A stretch of DNA of 60,340 bases from Rickettsia typhi (GTDB lineage: Bacteria; Pseudomonadota; Alphaproteobacteria; Rickettsiales; Rickettsiaceae), in assembly GCA_945883665.1 (NCBI GenBank), contig CAMCXV010000001.1:1-60340 (forward strand). The letters run 5' to 3'. Below are positions 54,251-60,340 of this stretch, piece by piece; the stretch's first letter is position 1; each line of letters begins with the position of its first letter. Both the position numbers and the translations under genes were made by a program. Under the pieces are notes generated by a model. The model was not told the DNA's origin and ran no database searches. It saw only the letters and a list, made by a program, of their open reading frames with translations.

Positions 54251-55129
54251 TTACACTGTCTCCTTTAAAAGCTTAAGTAGATATTTACCATATTGATTTT
54301 TAGACATCATATTCCCTAGCTCTTCTAGTTTGGCATCGTCAATCCAACCCATGCGCCAAGCAATTTCTTCTGGGCAGCCGATTTTAAAACCTTGTCTATG
54401 TTCAATAGCTGCAACAAATTGTGAAGCCTCGAGTAATGATTCGTGAGTGCCAGTATCGAGCCAAGCGTATCCTCTTCCAAGAGTTGTGACTGCTAGTTTA
54501 TTTTCCTGTAAATAAATTTTGTTTAGATCTGTTATTTCAAGTTCACCTCTTGCAGATGGTTTTATTTGCTGAGCAAAATGCACTACATTTTCATCATAAA
54601 AATACAAACCTGTAACTGCATAATCTGAACGAGGCTTAGCTGGTTTTTCTTCCAAAGAAACAGCGACTTTATCTTTGTTAAATTCAACTATACCATATCT
54701 TTCTGGATCACTAACTTTATAAGCAAAAACAGTTGCTCCATCTTTTCTTTCGTTAGCATTTGATAATAATTGTGATAATCCATCCCCGTGGAAAATATTA
54801 TCTCCAAGTATTAAACTACTGGGGGAATTACCAACAAAATCAGCGCCAATGATGAATGCTTCTGCCAAACCACCGGGATAATTCTGTACCAAATAACTAA
54901 TATTAATTCCTAGATTTTTGCCGTCATCAAATAATATTTTAAATAATGGTATATCACGAGGAGTTGAAATAATTAAAATTTCACGAATGCCAGCTAACAT
55001 TAAAACAGAAAGTGGATAATAAATCATTGGTTTATCAAACACTGGTAGTAATTGTTTTGATACGCTAAGAGTTGAAGGGTAAAGGCGCGTGCCTGAGCCG
55101 CCAGCAAGGATGATACCTTTTCTATTCAT
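54251..55129 (-). CDS. rmlA: Glucose-1-phosphate thymidylyltransferase
   Basis: About 292 residues from the ATG at 55129, which begins [20 protein letters not shown], the standard RmlA opening. The frame is open to 55186, but those 19 residues lie inside rmlD. The ATG overlaps the rmlD stop as ATGA. Other motifs are [34 protein letters not shown] and [20 protein letters not shown]. It makes dTDP-glucose from dTTP and glucose-1-phosphate, the first step to dTDP-L-rhamnose. The next step, RmlB, is not encoded in this window. Confidence 0.97.
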   Translation of the reverse strand: MNRKGIILAGGSGTRLYPSTLSVSKQLLPVFDKPMIYYPLSVLMLAGIREILIISTPRDIPLFKILFDDGKNLGINISYLVQNYPGGLAEAFIIGADFVGNSPSSLILGDNIFHGDGLSQLLSNANERKDGATVFAYKVSDPERYGIVEFNKDKVAVSLEEKPAKPRSDYAVTGLYFYDENVVHFAQQIKPSARGELEITDLNKIYLQENKLAVTTLGRGYAWLDTGTHESLLEASQFVAAIEHRQGFKIGCPEEIAWRMGWIDDAKLEELGNMMSKNQYGKYLLKLLKETV

Positions 55130-56037
55130 ATAAAAAATTTTGTCATTTTTAATTCTTCTAATAGGAAAGGAATATACACTTTCCATTTTGGTAGCACAAG
55201 ATTAAATTTATTAGTGATTTTACTAGTATCTAATCTTGAATTTATTGGGCGTTTAGCAGCAGATTTATAATCTTCTGATGATATAGGAATAATATTTTCA
55301 GGTAAACAAGTGAATTTAACACCAGATTCATGGGATTGTTTTATTAGCATTTTTGCAAATTCATACCAAGATGCTTCGCCAGTAGCAGATAAATTATAAA
55401 CACCGCTAAATTGCTCTGCTGGTAACGATGAATTGATCTTGATTTTATATAAAATAAAAGAGGTAACTTTTGCTATTAAAGATGCATTTGTTGGTGCTCC
55501 AATTTGGTCATTCACTATTTTTAAGGATTCGTTTTTTTGCGCTAGAGCCAAAATTGTTTTGGCAAAATTCTTACCATAAGAATCATAGACCCAAGAAGTA
55601 CGCAAAATTGTATATTTTTGACAAATAGACTGAATATAATTATCAGCTGCAAGCTTGCTTTGCCCATAAATACTTAAAGGGTTTGGAATATCTGATTCTG
55701 TATAAGGGGAATCTTTACTACCATCAAACACATATTCGGTTGAATAATGTATCAACCAAGCATTGATCAGAGCTGCTTCTTCGGCAATTATTTTCACGGC
55801 TTCAGTATTAATTGCAAAAACATCAGAACTATCCGATTCGGCTTTGTCTACAGCGGTGTAAGCTGAGGCATTAACTATAATATCTGGTTTATGCATTTTT
55901 ATGCATGTTCTTAGTTTTTCATTATTCCTGAAATCTAGATCAGCACTTCCATAAGCTATAATTTCTCCAAGAGGCAATAGCTCAGATTGAAGCCTTCTTG
56001 CTATCTGACCATTCTTGCCGAATAATAATATTTTCAT
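55126..56037 (-). CDS. rmlD: dTDP-4-dehydrorhamnose reductase
   Basis: A 303-residue short-chain dehydrogenase-type enzyme. The nucleotide-binding motif is [13 protein letters not shown] (about 4-16, GxxGQxxxxL). [20 protein letters not shown] (about 54-73) and STEYVFDG with [12 protein letters not shown] (catalytic Tyr and Lys, about 128-139) follow. [12 protein letters not shown] is also present. It reduces the 4-keto group to give dTDP-L-rhamnose. It is the first gene of the polysaccharide operon. Fragments of it or of a close paralogue lie at 50985-51130 and 56146-56192. Confidence 0.96.
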   Translation of the reverse strand: MKILLFGKNGQIARRLQSELLPLGEIIAYGSADLDFRNNEKLRTCIKMHKPDIIVNASAYTAVDKAESDSSDVFAINTEAVKIIAEEAALINAWLIHYSTEYVFDGSKDSPYTESDIPNPLSIYGQSKLAADNYIQSICQKYTILRTSWVYDSYGKNFAKTILALAQKNESLKIVNDQIGAPTNASLIAKVTSFILYKIKINSSLPAEQFSGVYNLSATGEASWYEFAKMLIKQSHESGVKFTCLPENIIPISSEDYKSAAKRPINSRLDTSKITNKFNLVLPKWKVYIPFLLEELKMTKFFI

Positions 56038-56145
56038 AGTTTGTTTATTAATACTGAATGTTTTTTTATTTCGAGATCAATTTTGAAAATAATTAGCGTA
56101 ACTATTACCAACAAATTTCGCTATATAGATAATAATAAAAACTTC

Positions 56146-56192
56146 TTACCAGTAGCTAAGTCAAATATGATTCTGGTAATAGATCTTTTAAT
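56146..56192 (-). repeat. Short rmlD-like remnant upstream of rmlD
   Basis: Positions 56149-56190 match 51088-51130 with few changes. On the minus strand both encode IIFDLATG, the counterpart of YNLSATG in RmlD. It is a second scar of the duplication or rearrangement that produced the fragment at 50985-51130. Confidence 0.65.
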
Positions 56193-56230
56193 TATAAGTG
56201 AAATAATTATTCTATTTTGACAATTTAAGT

Positions 56231-56270
56231 AAGACTATCCAGTGATATTTGTTCTGGATAGTCTTTTTTT
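56231..56270. terminator. Terminator hairpin downstream of the parvulin gene
   Basis: GACTATCCAG (56233-56242) and CTGGATAGTC (56254-56263) pair exactly and are followed by seven T on the plus strand. On the minus strand the hairpin is followed only by TTACTT. All genes nearby are on the minus strand, so it most likely ends the gene at 56286 and can work in both directions. Confidence 0.65.
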
Positions 56271-56285
56271 ACTACTCGAAATAGA

Positions 56286-57098
56286 CTAAAGCTTTAATTC
56301 AATCTTTGCTTTTTCTGAAAGGTCAGAAAAATATTTTTCAACTATATCCTTAGATAGTTTATTTTTAATTGACTGCTCTGCTTGTTCTTTGGTAGGTACT
56401 TGAACTGGTCTTTTATCAAGCATTTTAATAATATGCCAACCAAATTGAGTTTTTACAGGATCAGACACTTCATTTTTTTTCAATGAAAAAGCTTTTTCTT
56501 CATATTCTGGTACTAACTGACCTTTTAACACATAGCCAATTTCTCCTCCATTAGCTTTTGAACCTTCGTCCTTTGAAAATTCCTTTACTAAATCAGCAAA
56601 ATTACTGCCTTTATTGAGTTTTTTCTTAATTTCTTTAGCTTTTTCTTCGGTGTCAACAAGTATATGACTTGTCTTAACTTCTTCTTGCCCTTTTAGACTT
56701 GCGACTAAAGCTTTATATTCGTCGTCGATCATTTTGTCAGTGATTTTATCTTTTATCTGGCGCTCTAAAATTTCTTGCTGAATCATTTGCGATTCAATTC
56801 CTTTGATTTTTGTCTTGAATTCTTCGGAATCACGGATTTTTAATTTATCAGCTTCTTGCTCAAGCAATTTAGAATTAATGTATCCCTTAACCAAAACTTC
56901 CTGAACATTTTTGTCAAGTTCAGAGAAGTTTTTGCCTTTGCTTTCTGGTTGCATGGAAAGTACGGGCTTGAATTGTTCCATAACTTGTTCTGCAGTTACG
57001 TTACCACCTGTATAAGTTGCTACTATTTTATTATCAGCCGCTAATACTGTTGAACTAAATAAAGTGGCAGAGAGGAATATTGTTGCTATTCTTTTCAT
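56286..57098 (-). CDS. Periplasmic peptidyl-prolyl cis-trans isomerase, parvulin type
   Basis: About 270 residues from ATG 57098; a TTG two codons upstream is less likely. A signal peptide (MKRIATIFLSATLFSSTVLA) is followed by a helical SurA/PrsA-like N-terminal part. The parvulin domain (about 135-230) has SHILVDTEEKAKEI, FADLVKEFSKDEGSKANGGE and FGWHIIKMLDKRP. A C-terminal helix follows. It helps fold exported proteins in the periplasm; Rickettsia has a similar protein called Plp. It is divergent from secA, an apt pairing of export and folding functions. Confidence 0.92.
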   Translation of the reverse strand: MKRIATIFLSATLFSSTVLAADNKIVATYTGGNVTAEQVMEQFKPVLSMQPESKGKNFSELDKNVQEVLVKGYINSKLLEQEADKLKIRDSEEFKTKIKGIESQMIQQEILERQIKDKITDKMIDDEYKALVASLKGQEEVKTSHILVDTEEKAKEIKKKLNKGSNFADLVKEFSKDEGSKANGGEIGYVLKGQLVPEYEEKAFSLKKNEVSDPVKTQFGWHIIKMLDKRPVQVPTKEQAEQSIKNKLSKDIVEKYFSDLSEKAKIELKL

Positions 57099-57246
57099 AA
57101 TCAATACTAATTTTTTGTTAAAACTCTATTGTTTTTAAAAGTTCGTCATAGTAAAGTCAATTGCTATTTACAATTTGTTTGATAAATTAATAAAATTGAA
57201 TATTTTAAACAATAATAAAAACAACGAAATCAAATATAAAAATAAA

Positions 57247-59976
57247 ATGTTCTCCATACTTACTAAAATTTTTGGCACAGCTAATGGTCGTATAATTAAA
57301 AGATTACAAAAAGAAATCTATAAAATTAGTGATTTTGAGAGCAAAATTAAAAATTTAACAAACCAAGAATTATCATCAAAAACAATTGAATTCAGACAAA
57401 AATTAGCAAGTGGTCAAACGCTTGAAGATATAAGTTACGAAGCATTTGCTGTAGTTCGAGAGGCTTCTAAAAGAGTAATTGGACAAAGGCATTACGATGT
57501 TCAGCTAATTGGTGGAATGATAATACATAGAGGTGCAATTGCTGAAATGCGTACAGGCGAAGGTAAAACTCTTGCTTCAACATTACCTGCTTATTTAAAT
57601 GCTTTATCAAATAAAGGAGTTCATATTGTTACAGTTAATGATTATTTAGCAAAGCGTGATTCAGAATGGATGGGAAAAATATTTAAATTTTTAGGTCTTA
57701 CTGTGAGTGCTGTTGTTGCTGAAATGACTGATTCTGAAAGAAAAGCAGCCTATAATTGTGACATAACTTATGCTACTAATAATGAACTTGGGTTCGATTA
57801 TCTGCGTGATAATATGAAATTTACTGAAGAATCAAAAGTTCAGCGTCCTTTTAATTATGCTATAATCGATGAAGTTGATTCAATATTAATCGATGAAGCA
57901 AGAACTCCGCTAATAATATCGGGTCCGGTTGATGATCGTTCTGAATTATATAGCAAAATTGATGCTTTAATAAAAATATTAAAGCAAAGTGATTACGAAA
58001 AAGACGAAAAATTAAAAAGTGTTAATTTAACAGAAGATGGTATTAACAGAATTGAATTTATGTTAGCGGAAAAAGGTCTTATTAATCAACATTCTAGCCT
58101 ATATGATTTTGATAATCTAAATTTAGTACACTATATTAACCAATCTCTACGAGCTCATTATATTTTTACTTGTGATGTTGATTATATTATCAAAGATAGA
58201 AAAATCATGATAATAGATGAATTTACTGGCAGGGTAATGGATGGCAGAAGATATTCCGATGGTTTGCATCAATCCATAGAAGCAAAAGAGCAAGTTCCAA
58301 TTCAAAATGAGAATCAAACACTTGCTTCTATTACATTCCAAAACTATTTTAGAATGTATCCAAAATTATCGGGTATGACGGGCACTGCTATGACGGAAGC
58401 TGGTGAGCTTAAGGATATTTACAATTTAGAAGTAATATCCGTGCCGACTCACAATCAGATTAGTAGAAAAGATTTAGATGATGAAATTTACGGTACTAGA
58501 AAAGAAAAATATAATGCTATAATGAATCTTATAAAAGATTGTTATGAAAGAGAGCAACCAATTCTAGTTGGTACTATAAGCATCGAGAAATCAGAAGAAA
58601 TTTCAAAAGAATTAACCAATAACAACATAAATCATAAAGTGTTGAATGCTAAAATGCACGAACAAGAAGCGCATATTATAGCTCAGGCAGGTAGGCTTGG
58701 AGCTGTAACGATTGCAACTAACATGGCTGGTCGTGGTACTGACATTATGCTTGGAGGAAATCCAGAAATGATGGCAGAAGAACTTGATGAAAGAAATCTT
58801 ACCCCTAAGGAATATGAAGCAGCTATAGCTGAAATTAAAGAAAAAGTAAAAAAAGAAAAAGAATTAGTTGTTGCTACTGGAGGGCTTTATGTCATAGGTA
58901 CTGAAAGACATGAAAGTAGAAGAATTGACAACCAGCTTAGAGGGAGATCGGGAAGGCAGGGTGATCCTGGCGCTACAAGATTCTTTTTGTCTTTAGAAGA
59001 CGATTTGATGAGAATTTTTGCTTCCGAACGTATTTCTGGTGTTCTAAGGACTTTAGGACTAAAAGATGGTGAGGCAATAGGTCATCCTATGATTAGTCGT
59101 TCGCTTGAAAAAGCACAACAGAAAGTTGAATCTCATAATTATGAGATAAGAAAGAATTTACTTCGTTTTGATGATGTGATGAACGATCAACGAAAAATTG
59201 TTTATGAGCAAAGGAATGAGATTATTTCTTCGGAAGATGTTTCTGAATTTAGAATTAATATGACCGAGCAATTGGTAACAAATTTAGTACAAAAATATAT
59301 CAATCCAGGCGCTTACAGAGAAGATTGGTTATCAAATGATTTAAGTGCGCAAATACAGAATATTTTTGATATTAAAATTTCTCCTAAAGAAATTAATGAC
59401 ATTGAGGGTAATGAAGTCGATATTACAGCAAAAATAACGGAATTAGTTAATGATTTGTTCCAGCGTAAAGAACAAAGCTATACAAAGGAAGTTATGAGAG
59501 ATGCTTCAAAATATATTCTACTCACAACTTTTGATCAGGTATGGAAGGAGCATTTACGTAATCTTGATTATTTAAGACAAGGCATTTCTCTTAGAGCTTA
59601 TGGTCAAAAAGATCCTCTTAATGAATATAAGAGAGAGGCATTTAACCTTTTCGAAAAAATGCTTGATCATTTAAGAGAATTATATATTCAGAGACTATGT
59701 TTCTTGCATGTGGATACCGAACATCTTAATAGACAATCTATGTTACTTGCGAATAAAGAATTGCAAGAGATGAGTAGAAGCAGAATTGATCCTGCTTTTG
59801 AAAAATATAATTCTGGAGTGAGTTTAGAAACAAAAGCAAAGCCTTTTAAATCTTATGTCAATCCAGAAAATAGAATTCCAGCTGACCCTGAAACTTGGGG
59901 GAAGATTTCAAGAAACGAGGAGTGTCCATGTGGTTCAGGTAAGAAGTATAAACATTGCCATGGATTGGGGGATTAA
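57247..59976 (+). CDS. secA: Preprotein translocase ATPase SecA
   Basis: About 909 residues from ATG 57247 ([15 protein letters not shown]), the family's usual start. The open frame from 57175 would add 24 Asn/Lys-rich residues. Walker A is [12 protein letters not shown] (about 101-112), and [20 protein letters not shown] includes the DEAD-type Walker [21 protein letters not shown] and [10 protein letters not shown] are helicase-like motifs. The C-terminal zinc tail is [14 protein letters not shown]. SecA drives proteins through SecYEG and binds SecB through the zinc tail. It ends in a terminator at 60048-60087. Confidence 0.97.
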   Translation: MFSILTKIFGTANGRIIKRLQKEIYKISDFESKIKNLTNQELSSKTIEFRQKLASGQTLEDISYEAFAVVREASKRVIGQRHYDVQLIGGMIIHRGAIAEMRTGEGKTLASTLPAYLNALSNKGVHIVTVNDYLAKRDSEWMGKIFKFLGLTVSAVVAEMTDSERKAAYNCDITYATNNELGFDYLRDNMKFTEESKVQRPFNYAIIDEVDSILIDEARTPLIISGPVDDRSELYSKIDALIKILKQSDYEKDEKLKSVNLTEDGINRIEFMLAEKGLINQHSSLYDFDNLNLVHYINQSLRAHYIFTCDVDYIIKDRKIMIIDEFTGRVMDGRRYSDGLHQSIEAKEQVPIQNENQTLASITFQNYFRMYPKLSGMTGTAMTEAGELKDIYNLEVISVPTHNQISRKDLDDEIYGTRKEKYNAIMNLIKDCYEREQPILVGTISIEKSEEISKELTNNNINHKVLNAKMHEQEAHIIAQAGRLGAVTIATNMAGRGTDIMLGGNPEMMAEELDERNLTPKEYEAAIAEIKEKVKKEKELVVATGGLYVIGTERHESRRIDNQLRGRSGRQGDPGATRFFLSLEDDLMRIFASERISGVLRTLGLKDGEAIGHPMISRSLEKAQQKVESHNYEIRKNLLRFDDVMNDQRKIVYEQRNEIISSEDVSEFRINMTEQLVTNLVQKYINPGAYREDWLSNDLSAQIQNIFDIKISPKEINDIEGNEVDITAKITELVNDLFQRKEQSYTKEVMRDASKYILLTTFDQVWKEHLRNLDYLRQGISLRAYGQKDPLNEYKREAFNLFEKMLDHLRELYIQRLCFLHVDTEHLNRQSMLLANKELQEMSRSRIDPAFEKYNSGVSLETKAKPFKSYVNPENRIPADPETWGKISRNEECPCGSGKKYKHCHGLGD

Positions 59977-60047
59977 TTTGCCTTTTGTAATAAAATTTCT
60001 ATAAGTTAAAAAGAAATGGTCTAATAATTATAGATTAGAGCTAAAAT

Positions 60048-60087
60048 GGGGCTACTGAGCGATCACATAAAGTAGCTCCGGTTTTTT
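60048..60087 (+). terminator. Rho-independent terminator of secA
   Basis: GGGGCTACT (60048-60056) pairs with AGTAGCTCC (60071-60079) around a 14-base loop, followed by GGTTTTTTATG. The T-run is on the plus strand. Confidence 0.75.
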
Positions 60088-60340
60088 ATGTTTAAATTCA
60101 AAAATTATATCAAAATCCTTAAACTCCCAAAACTTATTTGATAAAATATGTGTTTACATGAAAATAGGATAATTCTTCTACATCAATAGTGAATTGGACT
60201 TTGGACAAAACTATTCCCAGGAGCCCTAAGTTTATTCAAAAAAATAGTGTTTCAAAGCTCCATTATCGAATTTTAGGTAGTATTTAATAGTAAATTTGTA
60301 AATTCTGAGGCAGAAATATTGAATTTTTTTAATGTTGCTT
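60088..60340. other. Gene-free end of the window
   Basis: With the terminator region this makes about 360 bases after secA without a recognisable gene. The longest plus-strand frame (about 30 codons near 60190-60290, with LDKTIPRSPKFIQ) has no family I know. It may be a remnant or chance. Confidence 0.4.

Noticed and set aside
55130-55186. Extended start of rmlA at 55186
   Set aside because: The extra residues lie inside rmlD, whereas the ATG at 55129 overlaps the rmlD stop as ATGA and begins the family's conserved opening.
60190-60293. Short plus-strand frame with LDKTIPRSPKFIQ near the window end
   Set aside because: About 30 codons, no recognised family, no ribosome-binding site and no upstream extension.
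1-60340. CRISPR array, prophage or intact defence island
   Set aside because: No regularly spaced repeats and no phage structural or defence genes were seen; the only defence-related sequence is the dead restriction gene.

Overview
The window is strongly AT-rich, densely coded chromosomal DNA from an alphaproteobacterium of the Rickettsiales type, most likely a flagellated member of or near the Rickettsiaceae. The evidence is the lepB-rnc-era operon, a cytochrome bc1 operon with split System I cytochrome c maturation genes, thyX in place of thyA, small membrane proteins resembling families I recall from Rickettsia, IS630 debris, and several genes decayed beyond repair beside intact housekeeping genes. 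A free-living relative would not normally carry this much pseudogene debris. Placement at genus level cannot be made from the sequence alone.

Layout. 1-450: nested IS630 copies. 464-2874 (-): era, rnc, lepB. 3079-6090 (-): petC, petB, petA and a small membrane protein. 6225-7514 (-): ccmB, ccmA. 7636-10710 (+): aconitase and a small membrane protein. 10750-14478 (+): flagellar cluster 1 (fliF, fliG, fliH, fliN). 14644-15480: dead Eco47II-type restriction gene. 15493-19094: hydrolase (-), then cpoB-like, a TPR membrane protein and a bamB-like lipoprotein (+). 19222-19514: a candidate structured RNA ending in a long hairpin. 19622-21834 (+): gltX, holB. 21916-25063 (-): ccmF and a CNNM/CorC-type protein. 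25245-28197 (+): thyX, miaA, kdsB, with tRNA-Lys antisense to the miaA end. 28236-34056 (+): flagellar cluster 2 (flgI, flgJ-like, flgN-like, flgK, flgL). 34239-40714 (+): cca, znuA, mgtE, tRNA-Glu, tatA (too short for a long-ORF search), bamD, recN. 40706-44802 (-): cysQ-like, folD, ferredoxin-NADP reductase, rpoN. 44887-48300: ABC-F ATPase (+), recO (-), solute-binding protein (+). 48310-48763: dead nagZ. 48852-56037 (-): surface polysaccharide cluster (two methyltransferases, RgpF-like protein, ABC exporter, rmlC, rmlA, rmlD) with two rmlD fragments nearby. 56286-57098 (-): parvulin; 57247-59976 (+): secA.

How they fit together. ccmA, ccmB and ccmF would serve covalent heme attachment to the cytochrome c1 encoded by petC. 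The two flagellar blocks supply MS-ring, switch, export regulator, P-ring, hook-filament junction parts and a chaperone, which argues that this lineage builds or recently built a flagellum. kdsB and the rml/Wzm/Wzt cluster point to a KDO-containing envelope with a rhamnose-bearing polysaccharide; rmlB is not in the window. folD and thyX are linked through methylene-tetrahydrofolate. tatA fits export of the Rieske protein, whose N-terminus carries a twin-arginine motif.

The most interesting items for follow-up are the unassigned structured RNA at 19222-19514, the enlarged FlgK, the mosaic rmlD fragments, and the decayed restriction gene. I found no CRISPR array, no intact prophage and no intact defence system. 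All family assignments are by reading the protein sequence; no database search was run.
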